Origin: Candidatus Hydrogenedentota bacterium
GTDB lineage: Bacteria; Hydrogenedentota; Hydrogenedentia; Hydrogenedentales; SLHB01
DNA length: 8,846 bases
Direction: 5' to 3'
Assembly (NCBI GenBank): GCA_003557825.1
Contig: PWNM01000335.1
Span: forward strand, 1 to 8,846
Shown: in pieces, positions 1 to 6,235 of the stretch
How positions within the stretch are numbered: the first letter of the stretch is position 1
How the letters are laid out: the number at the start of each line of letters is the position of its first letter
Position numbers and translations under genes: made by a program
The notes under the pieces: generated by a model
The model's database searches: none
Seen by the model: only the letters and a program-made list of their open reading frames with translations
Told to the model about the DNA's origin: nothing

Positions 1-54
1 CGTGATGACCAGCAACCCCATGAGTACAAGGCAAATCAGTCGTTTTTTCATCAT
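1..54 (-). CDS. Start of an exported protein (truncated by window edge)
   Basis: Only the first 18 codons are inside the window. They read MMKKRLICLVLMGLLVIT: two start methionines, a positively charged KKR, then an unbroken hydrophobic run, which is the beginning of a signal peptide (Sec or lipoprotein type; the cleavage site lies outside). There are two adjacent ATG codons, at 54 and 51. The second has the better spacing from an AAGTG Shine-Dalgarno-like stretch that overlaps the stop codon of the preceding gene. Only 5 bases separate that stop (TAA at 62-60) from the first ATG, so this is the third gene of the minus-strand operon and is probably translationally coupled to the TPR lipoprotein. 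The function cannot be told from this fragment; location in the envelope is an inference from the signal sequence. Confidence 0.72.
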   Translation of the reverse strand, partial: MMKKRLICLVLMGLLVIT

Positions 55-59
55 AACAC

Positions 60-1055
60 TTACTGGTATGTCCCTTCGCATTCGAAACGCGTAATGTTCT
101 CAATGTTCTCAAAGTTGCTGAATCGAACACTGAAAGCGCGCCTCTGTCCTGGGTTGAGTCGACCGATGTTTTCTGTTGTTGCGTCAAAAACCATACCGCC
201 AAATCCATATAAGGTTACATGAACCTGAACGCCATTCAACGTCGTATCGCCGCGATTCAGGGCCTGACCCGTCACCACATAATGGGTGGGCTCGCGTGTG
301 TACCGGTCGCGGCCGGCTCTATAGGAGGCCGTGTTCACAATCACGAGCGGTTCCTCTGCGATCGCGCGGCGCTGGAGTTCCCTTGGACTCAGTACGGTAT
401 ATTCATCTTCAGCATGGATCTCTATTCGACTCCGAATAGTTTCATGCTGGGCGTATTCCGGATGTTCCTGGGCAAGCTGAAAATACATCCTTCCCGCCTG
501 CTCGTAGTCTCCCCGAGCCCAGTACAGGTTTGCTTTTTGGAGTTGTTTTTCCGTATCCCCCGGGTCAGCCTCGAGGGCCTCCTGGATCTCGCGCAGCTGC
601 GCGTCGATATTCTGGGCAGTGAGGAACCGGCTTTCGTACTCTTCCGTTAACTTGGCCACGAGTTGCTCCGCGCTCTCCGCCCGTGGACCATCGGGAGCGA
701 GCCGCAGGTATTCCTCTAGTTGCTCGATGGCCTCCCGGAAGTTGCGAACCTGATGATTAGTCACGCCAAGCAGATACCGCGCCTCCAATGCCGCCGCTGA
801 GTCGGGGTATTTCGAAATCACGTGAAGCAATCGCGGGATAACAACGCTATAGTTTCCTGCATTGATCATCCGTCTGGCTTCTTCGACTTCCTTCTGACCG
901 GCCCGTTGATCGGCCGCCCGATTGCCCGACGACGGCATGTCCGCCCTCGGGGATGTCGAACGCGGCGTGACGCATCCGGCCGCCATTATGACAATACAAA
1001 CGCTTACGCCAACCCAATAAACGAGGGCTGTCGCGCGGGAGTAAAACGATTTCAT
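60..1055 (-). CDS. TPR-like lipoprotein with C-terminal FxLYD-like domain
   Basis: A 331-residue protein. It begins MKSFYSR, followed by a hydrophobic stretch (about residues 9-24) and AAGC, a lipobox-like site that makes C28 the likely lipidated cysteine, though Ala at -3 is less usual than Leu. Residues about 30-55 are a Ser/Pro/Arg-rich linker. Residues about 56-120 and 165-205 contain TPR-style helical pairs (for example GNYSVVIPRLLHVISKYP, NFREAIEQLEEYLRLAP and GDYEQAGRMYFQLAQEHPEY). Residues about 235-315 look like an FxLYD beta-sandwich: V.GQALNRGDTTLNGVQVHVTLY, then a glycine-rich turn and LNPGQRRAFSVRF. The likely role is protein-protein contact at the inner face of the envelope; no enzyme motif is seen. 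The start was set at ATG 1055 because it precedes the signal sequence and has AAGGGTG 8 bases upstream; a TTG 21 bases earlier is in frame but lies upstream of that site. It is 30 bases downstream of the 133-residue exported protein, in the same operon. Confidence 0.85.
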   Translation of the reverse strand: MKSFYSRATALVYWVGVSVCIVIMAAGCVTPRSTSPRADMPSSGNRAADQRAGQKEVEEARRMINAGNYSVVIPRLLHVISKYPDSAAALEARYLLGVTNHQVRNFREAIEQLEEYLRLAPDGPRAESAEQLVAKLTEEYESRFLTAQNIDAQLREIQEALEADPGDTEKQLQKANLYWARGDYEQAGRMYFQLAQEHPEYAQHETIRSRIEIHAEDEYTVLSPRELQRRAIAEEPLVIVNTASYRAGRDRYTREPTHYVVTGQALNRGDTTLNGVQVHVTLYGFGGMVFDATTENIGRLNPGQRRAFSVRFSNFENIENITRFECEGTYQ

Positions 1056-1063
1056 GTGATAAT

Positions 1064-1070
1064 CACCCTT
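1064..1070 (-). promoter_or_regulatory. Ribosome binding site deciding the lipoprotein start
   Basis: On the minus strand this reads AAGGGTG, 8 bases before ATG 1055. It supports starting the lipoprotein at that ATG and not at the in-frame TTG at 1076, which lies upstream of this site. Confidence 0.6.
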
Positions 1071-1085
1071 TTCCAAGTGGTTGTC

Positions 1086-1487
1086 TTACCTTTCTTGGTC
1101 GTTCATAACCTCGATGACCAACTCTGTGATGTCTTCTGCGAGGATTGGGGGGTCAAGACTTCCGAGGTACCCCCGTGCCGCGATCAAATCGAATGTGCTT
1201 TCCCGCCCCACTTTGGCGATGGTATGCAATGCCCGATCGCTTGCCTGGCTCATCAGAATCCAGTACTGACCCGTGCCTCGCTGTATCCGTTTCTGCGAAA
1301 TTTCCTGATACTCCGGGGTCGCTCGTATAATGGTATGATAATATACTTCGCCAGGTTTCTCAAAATCGTTCGGATTTCCCCAGTACAATTTCTGGTTATT
1401 TAACTGTTCTTCGGGAATAGATAATGCTGTTGCCCCTACTATGCTCAAGCCCGCAAGAGCAACTATTCCTGTTAAAATCTTGTGCAT
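1086..1487 (-). CDS. Small exported protein with OmpH/Skp-like C-terminal tail
   Basis: A 133-residue protein of uncertain family. It starts MHKILTGIVALAGLSIVGATALS, a good Sec signal peptide with likely cleavage after ATA or ALS (about residues 20-22). The mature part is about 110 residues. Its last third reads like the end of OmpH/Skp periplasmic chaperones: an amphipathic helix with IAKV, then FDLIAARGYLGSL, then DITELVIEVMN, matching the family pattern of 'helix, YDLVLD.G, D.T..V...LN'. The long coiled-coil arms of true OmpH are absent: the middle is a short charged helix (PEYQEISQKRIQRGTGQYW) with an unusual GTGQYW turn. Start choice: ATG 1487 directly precedes the signal peptide and has AAGGA 10 bases upstream. 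The reading frame stays open for 34 more codons upstream, but that stretch (several Cys, no signal sequence) is not protein-like. It is first in the minus-strand envelope operon. The OmpH relationship is my inference from pattern only. Confidence 0.75.
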   Translation of the reverse strand: MHKILTGIVALAGLSIVGATALSIPEEQLNNQKLYWGNPNDFEKPGEVYYHTIIRATPEYQEISQKRIQRGTGQYWILMSQASDRALHTIAKVGRESTFDLIAARGYLGSLDPPILAEDITELVIEVMNDQER

Positions 1488-1861
1488 GGCCCCATCATCC
1501 TTGTCTGCCGGGCAACACCGCCGTACTATTGAATTTACCATGTATGCTGCCCCTTGGCATTCACTTCCGCATATATGTACCGCTAACAAAGATGAACGAT
1601 GAATCCGCTTTTCACTGCTTTCCCGTCACCAATACTATAAAACGTTCGCTATCGTGTCCTTGATGGACCTATTGCTATAATCTCAATACATTGTACCATC
1701 CTTTTAGAAGACGAAAAGTTGCATCTTTTTATTCACCCGATTTCTTTGCCTTTCTAGTTCCGGTTCCCCCCTTTTCTTAAGAAGCCGTCCCGAACAGTAC
1801 GCAACTCGTCACTCTGAAAATCCCGACCTTACGCGCTCCCGTCACCTCCACCCCCTATCAT

Positions 1862-2018
1862 CCCCAGTCGGCTTTAGCCGCCGCCGCCCCCATTCATTAC
1901 ATATACACCCCAGCTATAGCTTCCCGAGAAGCCCGGCTGAAGCCGGCTCCATTTCCGTTCAGCTCGTTTCCACCCCCGCTAAAGCCGGGTGCTAACGGGG
2001 AGTCGGCTAAAGCCGACT
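1862..2018. repeat. Cluster of five GGCT-NN-AGCC palindromes
   Basis: Five short inverted repeats share a core of GGCT, two bases, AGCC. They are CGGCTTTAGCCG (1869-1880), AGCTATAGCT (1912-1921, degenerate), CCGGCTGAAGCCGG (1933-1946), an imperfect CACCC...GCTAAAGC...GGGTG (1971-1991) and AGTCGGCTAAAGCCGACT (2001-2018, 8 perfect pairs). They are also nested: AGTCGGCTTTAGCCG at 1866-1880 is the exact reverse complement of 2004-2018, and CCCGGCT at 1932-1938 pairs with AGCCGGG at 1983-1989. The array could form several hairpins or one long branched structure, like a REP/BIME or MITE-type element. None is followed by a T-run, so a simple terminator role is unlikely. No target-site duplication is visible at the outer ends. 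Confidence 0.7.
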
Positions 2019-2067
2019 AATTAGAACTCTCGCCTGCCGTTCTGATTCTCCTATGTTAAGGTCGATG

Positions 2068-2093
2068 TTGCCTGTTTTTGCGCTGTCTATAAT
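2068..2093 (+). promoter_or_regulatory. Possible promoter for the RbsA operon
   Basis: A perfect TATAAT lies at 2088-2093. The best -35-like hexamer is TTGCCT (2068-2073), giving only a 14-base spacer, shorter than the usual 16-18. If used, it would leave a leader of about 345 bases that crosses the degenerate repeat tract before the RbsA start. The call rests on the -10 match alone, and this organism's promoter consensus is unknown. Confidence 0.22.
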
Positions 2094-2205
2094 CTTCCGC
2101 TAAGGCCTGTTCCATTTCTAGTCGGTCCATTTTCTTTCTAAATGCCGGACCTCTCTATTGGCGTTAGCATAGAAACCTGCCGATCGTGCCCATTCGGAGA
2201 TTTTG

Positions 2206-2314
2206 CCTTCGCGTCCTTCGCAGCTTCGCGTGAGTCCCTTTGTGCCCCTTTGTGTTCTTCGTATCTCTGTGTTGAACCCCTCGCGCCCTTAGCGGCTTCG
2301 CGGGAGCCCTTTTA
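2206..2314 (-). repeat. Degenerate CACAAAGG/GCGAAGG-type intergenic repeat tract
   Basis: Read on the minus strand this tract is a chain of short related words: AACACAGAG, ACGAAGAACACAAAGG, GCACAAAGGGA, GCGAAGCTGCGAAGG, ACGCGAAGG. On the plus strand a 31-base unit at 2211-2241 recurs 72 bases later at 2283-2313 with 25 of 31 bases the same. I recall similar 'ACACGAAGG' tracts from intergenic regions of many environmental bacteria, but cannot check that here. Because 72 is a multiple of three, the plus strand stays open through it and joins the RbsA frame, giving a false N-terminal extension with a repeated FAASRES / LAASREP motif. Confidence 0.6.
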
Positions 2315-2444
2315 TGACCCTTCAAATTCGCCTTTCCCCCGGAGGAAGATTCCGACGAAGGGTGATCATCGGCTGCTCGTTTGCGGCGATATAGCGTGGG
2401 GAAGTAATGTATGGGGACAAGATGCGCGGAGATGGAACCATCGG

Positions 2445-3965
2445 ATGAACAACTTGCTTTTAGAGATGCGGGGCATTGTTAAGCGCTTCCCCGGCGTATT
2501 GGCGGTAAACGGCGGGAAGCTCGAGCTGCGACCGGGAGAGGTGCACTGCCTGGTGGGAGAAAACGGCGCGGGTAAATCGACGCTGATGAAGATCCTAGCT
2601 GGGGCCATTCCTCTCGACGAAGGCGATATTCGGATCAACGGCGAAGCGGTGGAGATTACCTCGCCGAGTCACGCTCAGCAGCTTGGCGTGGCCATGATCT
2701 ACCAGGAGTTCAACCTTAACCCCTACATGTCGGTGGCTGAAAATATCTATCTTGGAAGGCCTCCTCGTTGGAAACATACGCCCCTTGTTGACTGGCCCCG
2801 GCTGTATCGGGAAACGGAGGAGCTACTGGCTCGGGTACGACTCAATCTTGATGGACGTAAAGCCGTGCAGGAATGCAGCATTGCCCAGCAACAGATGATT
2901 GAAATCGCGAAAGCCTTGTCGGTGGATGCCCGCATCCTGGTGATGGACGAACCGAGCGCAACGCTGACCGACCACGAACTCAACGCGCTCTTTGACCTAA
3001 TCCGACATCTTAAGACCCAAGGCATTGGTACCATCTATATCTCACATCGGCTCGAGGAGATTTTCGCCATTGGCGACCGGGTGACCGTCATGCGCGATGG
3101 CCAATACGTGGCTACCCATGAAACGACGGATGTTGATAGGGAACAAATCATCCACGAAATGGTTGGGCGCGATCTGACCGAGGAGTTTCCCAAGATAACG
3201 TGGCCGGTGGGTCCGGAACGGTTGCGCGTTGAGAAGCTGAGCTGCCGTGAAGCATTCAACGACGTAAGCTTCATGGTCCATGGTGGCGAGATTGTCGGGC
3301 TTACCGGTCTGGTCGGCGCGGGAAGGACCGAGGTCGCCCGGGCAATCTTCGGCGCGGATCCCCTGGATGAAGGACAGGTCTATGTCGATGGCGAAGCGGT
3401 TTCAGTACGCTCGCCGAGGGAGGCCATTCGCCAGGGCATTGCGCTGTTGACGGAAGATCGAAAAGGTCAGGGACTCGTGCTCGACATGTCGTTGCGGCAC
3501 AATACGACCTTGGCCCGTCTCAAGGGAGTTGCCCGGGGCGGGCTCATCCGACAGAGACGCGAGAATACCGTGGCCGAGGAATATGTTCGGGAACTGCGGA
3601 TCCGTACGCCTTCGGTCGAGCAGATTACCCGGAATCTGAGTGGCGGCAACCAACAGAAGGTGGTGTTGGCGAAATGGTTGTTTACCGAATCGCGGGTGTT
3701 GATCTTTGATGAACCCACCCGCGGCGTGGATGTGGGGGCCAAAGTGGAGATATACCGGCTGATGAACACCCTTATCGAGCGAGGTGCGGCCGTTTTGATG
3801 ATATCGAGCGAGCTTCCGGAAATCCTGGGCATGTGCGACCGTATCCTGGTGATGCACGAGGGACGGCTTGCTGGGGAACTCAGTCGCGAGGAAGCCACGC
3901 AAAAACGAATCATGCAGCTGGCTACCGGCACTCAGATGACCGCCATCGATCTTGCGGCTACGTGA
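2445..3965 (+). CDS. RbsA-type sugar ABC transporter, tandem ATP-binding protein
   Basis: A 506-residue cytoplasmic ATPase with two fused nucleotide-binding domains, the usual size for the RbsA/MglA/XylG family that powers import of ribose, galactose, xylose or related sugars. Domain 1 has Walker A GENGAGKST (K44), Q-loop YQEF (Q87), signature SIAQQQ (145-150), Walker B ILVMDEP (D168, E169) and H-loop H201. Domain 2 has the degenerate Walker A GLVGAGRTE (R294 replacing Lys, normal for the family), signature LSGGNQQK (398-405) and Walker B VLIFDEP (418-424). ATG 2445 gives the family N-terminus NNLLLEMRGIVKRFPG; GGAA 7 bases upstream is a modest ribosome site. The frame is open about 300 bases further upstream, but only through repeat sequence. 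No permease or sugar-binding protein gene is next to it. The stop codon overlaps the next start by one base. The substrate cannot be inferred, so I give no symbol. Confidence 0.93.
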   Translation: MNNLLLEMRGIVKRFPGVLAVNGGKLELRPGEVHCLVGENGAGKSTLMKILAGAIPLDEGDIRINGEAVEITSPSHAQQLGVAMIYQEFNLNPYMSVAENIYLGRPPRWKHTPLVDWPRLYRETEELLARVRLNLDGRKAVQECSIAQQQMIEIAKALSVDARILVMDEPSATLTDHELNALFDLIRHLKTQGIGTIYISHRLEEIFAIGDRVTVMRDGQYVATHETTDVDREQIIHEMVGRDLTEEFPKITWPVGPERLRVEKLSCREAFNDVSFMVHGGEIVGLTGLVGAGRTEVARAIFGADPLDEGQVYVDGEAVSVRSPREAIRQGIALLTEDRKGQGLVLDMSLRHNTTLARLKGVARGGLIRQRRENTVAEEYVRELRIRTPSVEQITRNLSGGNQQKVVLAKWLFTESRVLIFDEPTRGVDVGAKVEIYRLMNTLIERGAAVLMISSELPEILGMCDRILVMHEGRLAGELSREEATQKRIMQLATGTQMTAIDLAAT

Positions 3966-5104
3966 TGACCATGCGGATCGGCATTGATGTAAGCCCCCTG
4001 GCTACGCGGCGTACGGGCGTCGGCAATTACTGTGCCCATCTCGTCAAACACCTGGCGGCCAGCGCTCCCGACGTCGAGCTTCACGGGTTTTCGTCGGGAC
4101 TGCGGGCGTGGAATCCGGTCTCCGAACCCGGTCTGAGTACCGGCCGACACCTGCGGCTTCCCACGCGTGCGTTGTATCGTCTGTGGGACTGGACGGGGCT
4201 TCCGAAGGCCGACCGGCTCCTCGGCGGGGTCGACGTATTTCATGGGGTGAATTACGTGTTGCCGCCGCTCGAACATGCCAAAGGCGTGTTGACTATCCAC
4301 GACCTCGCCTTTCTGCGACACCCGGAGTTGTGCAGTCCCCGCATTGCCGGTTATTTTGCACAGAACATTCGGCGCTTTGCGCAGCAGGCGGATGCCATCA
4401 TCGCCTGTTCCGAGGCGACCCGGCGGGACATATCTGAACTGCTTGCGATCTCGGGTGAACGAGTCATCACCATCTATGAAGGGGCCGACCGTCGCTTTCA
4501 ACCGATGGACCGCGCGGAAGCCACAGAACGTGTCCGGAAGACCTGGAACATAACAGGACCTTATTTTGTGTTTGTGGGAGCTATCGAGCCGCGGAAGAAT
4601 CTGACCACGCTTGTCGAGGCTTTTGCTCGCGTGGCACAGGAGCTGCCCCATCATCTTGTGTTGGCCGGCGGCGTGGGATGGAGAGCCGAGCCGGTGTTTG
4701 ATGCGATAGAACGGCACGGGATGAATGCGCGGGTTCAACGCATTGGGTATGTTGCTCACGATGATCTTCCAGCACTATATGCCGCGGCAGAGGCCATGGT
4801 GTTCCCGAGTCTCTATGAAGGTTTCGGTCTTCCGGTTATCGAGGCAATGGCATGCGGGTGTCCCGTCATCACCGCCGACAACTCGAGTCTGCCTGAGGTG
4901 GCCGGAGAGGCGGGCTTGTTGGTTCAGGCAACCGATATCGAGGCCCTGGCGAATGCCATGCGGCGGTTGGCCACCGATGCGGCGCTTCGCGATTTCATGC
5001 GGATGGCGGGGCTCCAACAAGCGGGCCGGTTTTCTTGGGAAACAACCGCGCGGCAGACGCTCGATGTCTACCGGCATGTATGGGAGGAAGGGGGCGTTCG
5101 GTGA
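3965..5104 (+). CDS. Family 4-type glycosyltransferase (first of two)
   Basis: A 379-residue retaining GT-B glycosyltransferase of the GT4 / Glycos_transf_1 type, which moves a sugar from a nucleotide-sugar donor to a lipid-linked or growing glycan at the cytoplasmic membrane face. The N-terminal half (GIDVSPLATRRTGVGNY, residues about 5-21, with a glycine-rich acceptor-side loop) and the mid-region DVFHGVNYVLPP and TIHDLAFLRHPEL are typical. The C-terminal half holds EPRKNL (E208, K211), which contacts the donor phosphates in this family, and the EX7E motif EGFGLPVIE (E285, E293). There is no signal peptide or clear membrane segment. ATG 3965 shares its A with the TGA of the ATPase gene (TGATG), so translation is probably coupled; ATG 3971 is a second possible start. 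The donor and acceptor sugars cannot be told from the sequence; many relatives are mannosyl- or rhamnosyltransferases of O-antigen or exopolysaccharide pathways. Confidence 0.93.
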   Translation: MTMRIGIDVSPLATRRTGVGNYCAHLVKHLAASAPDVELHGFSSGLRAWNPVSEPGLSTGRHLRLPTRALYRLWDWTGLPKADRLLGGVDVFHGVNYVLPPLEHAKGVLTIHDLAFLRHPELCSPRIAGYFAQNIRRFAQQADAIIACSEATRRDISELLAISGERVITIYEGADRRFQPMDRAEATERVRKTWNITGPYFVFVGAIEPRKNLTTLVEAFARVAQELPHHLVLAGGVGWRAEPVFDAIERHGMNARVQRIGYVAHDDLPALYAAAEAMVFPSLYEGFGLPVIEAMACGCPVITADNSSLPEVAGEAGLLVQATDIEALANAMRRLATDAALRDFMRMAGLQQAGRFSWETTARQTLDVYRHVWEEGGVR

Positions 5105-6210
5105 ACGTGTTGGTGAATGCCCTGCAGGCCGCGAACCGGAGCGGTACCGGCGTCTATACGACGCAACTCGCCCGATGGCTGCCCCATGTCGCCGGAGAGG
5201 TGGGCGTTCGGATTGTCTGGCCGAAGGACTGTCCGCTACCCGAAGACGCGCGGCGCGAGGCCTTCGTTTTTATGTCGGCCCCTCGCGCCCCCCGGCGGAT
5301 TTGGCTGGACCAGGTTGGGATGCGCGGATTGGCTCGAAGCTACAATGCGGATGTGGTCCATTATCCGGCCAGTGTAGGGCCGGTCTTTTCATACCGACGG
5401 ATTGTGATTACGGTACACGACCTGAGCTTTCTTCACGATCCTGACTGGTTTGGCTGGGGCCATGCGGTCTATTTCCGATGGTTGGCCGTACATAGCATTA
5501 GGCGGGCCAAGCGGTTGATTGCCGTGAGTCAGACCACGGCCAACGATTTGGTGGAGCGCCTCGACATCCCCGAATCAAGGATCGACGTGGTGCATAACGG
5601 CATTGCGCCCCCCGTTCCTGATGTACCCGTCGAGGCCGCCCCGGCCGTTCGCGCACGATACAATTTGCCCGATGCGTATTTTCTGTATATGGGAACCATT
5701 GAACCGCGTAAAAACCTGGAGCGACTCATTCGCGCCTATGATTCCATCGCCGGGCAGTATCCATACGATTTAGTCCTTGCCGGGCGAGAGGGCTGGAAAA
5801 CGGAACCGATTCATGAGACGGCGTCGAAGGTCCTACATCATGAACGGATCCACTTCCCAGGGTTTATTGCAGAGGGCGACAAACACGCCGTGATCACCGG
5901 TGCAACGGCTTTTGTCTACCCCAGTTTGCACGAGGGCTTTGGGTTGCCCGTGGGCGAGGCGATGGCCTTGGGCGTTCCTGTAATCACCGCGTCTACGACG
6001 AGCCTGCCCGAACTGGCCAACGATGCGGCAATTCTGGTAGACCCCATGGATGAGTCCAAAATCAGGGACGCTTTGCGGCAGGTGGTCGATGACGAGAGGC
6101 TACGCGCTGCATTGGTCCAGCGGGGTCCCGTGCAGGCGGCGCGGTTCACTTGGCGCAGCTGTGCCGAACATACCCTGGCGGCGTACCGTTGTGCTGCGGG
6201 CATGGATTAA
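5101..6210 (+). CDS. Family 4-type glycosyltransferase (second of two)
   Basis: A 369-residue paralogue of the preceding gene. It shares RSGTGVYTTQLARWL near the start, TVHDLSFLHDPDW, EPRKNLERLIRAY (E201, K204), the EX7E motif EGFGLPVGE (E278, E286) and VITASTTSLPEL. Like its neighbour it lacks a signal peptide and should act in the cytoplasm or at the inner membrane face. The start is GTG 5101, which overlaps the upstream TGA as GTGA, a four-base overlap typical of coupled genes. Purine-rich GGAGGAAGGGGG ends 6 bases before it. An ATG 66 bases upstream is in frame but would bury the start inside the previous gene and add a stretch unlike the family. Two dissimilar GT4 copies in tandem suggest two successive sugar additions to the same glycan; the linkages are unknown. 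Confidence 0.92.
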   Translation: MNVLVNALQAANRSGTGVYTTQLARWLPHVAGEVGVRIVWPKDCPLPEDARREAFVFMSAPRAPRRIWLDQVGMRGLARSYNADVVHYPASVGPVFSYRRIVITVHDLSFLHDPDWFGWGHAVYFRWLAVHSIRRAKRLIAVSQTTANDLVERLDIPESRIDVVHNGIAPPVPDVPVEAAPAVRARYNLPDAYFLYMGTIEPRKNLERLIRAYDSIAGQYPYDLVLAGREGWKTEPIHETASKVLHHERIHFPGFIAEGDKHAVITGATAFVYPSLHEGFGLPVGEAMALGVPVITASTTSLPELANDAAILVDPMDESKIRDALRQVVDDERLRAALVQRGPVQAARFTWRSCAEHTLAAYRCAAGMD

Positions 6211-6220
6211 TCAACAGCAT

Positions 6221-6227
6221 GGAGGAG
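6221..6227 (+). promoter_or_regulatory. Strong ribosome binding site deciding the beta-helix start
   Basis: GGAGGAG, 8 bases before ATG 6236. The reading frame is open 186 bases further upstream into the glycosyltransferase gene, but this site and the signal peptide right after ATG 6236 fix the start. Confidence 0.75.
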
Positions 6228-6235
6228 CGGTCATC

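Larger units (their letters stand above)
1488..2444. other. Divergent intergenic region without a convincing gene
   Basis: 957 bases between the divergent envelope operon and the RbsA operon. No open frame here looks like a protein. The contents I can support are a cluster of palindromes (1862-2018), a degenerate repeat tract (2206-2314) and a possible plus-strand promoter (about 2068-2093). For the minus-strand operon the best -10-like hexamer is TACAAT (1695-1690), but its -35 region is poor, so I do not list it as a separate promoter. By hand count only about 36% of plus-strand bases from 1741 to 2340 are purines. Confidence 0.7.

Noticed and set aside
822..1403. A 193-codon plus-strand open frame crossing the two envelope genes.
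   Set aside because: It is antisense to two genes that have signal peptides and ribosome sites. Its translation is Arg/Pro-rich without a domain.
1690..1695. TACAAT on the minus strand as a promoter for the envelope operon.
   Set aside because: No acceptable -35 element at normal spacing, and several other AT-rich hexamers nearby are equally good.
1862..2018. The palindrome cluster considered as a CRISPR array.
   Set aside because: Units differ in sequence and spacing, are only 10-21 bases long and are self-complementary. There are no constant repeats or cas genes.
2142..2444. An in-frame 101-codon extension of the ATPase.
   Set aside because: It is made largely of intergenic repeat sequence and Cys/Pro/Ser-rich junk. 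The family N-terminus begins at ATG 2445.
3309..3333. The Walker A lysine of the second ATPase domain is replaced by Arg (GAGRTE).
   Set aside because: This is the normal state in RbsA-family tandem ATPases, not a defect.
3932..4759. A 275-codon open frame on the minus strand opposite the first glycosyltransferase.
   Set aside because: It mirrors the codon bias of the sense gene, has no ribosome site that I can see and crosses the ATPase/glycosyltransferase junction.
6050..6235. An in-frame 62-codon extension of the beta-helix protein into the preceding gene.
   Set aside because: A strong ribosome site and a complete signal peptide mark ATG 6236 as the start.
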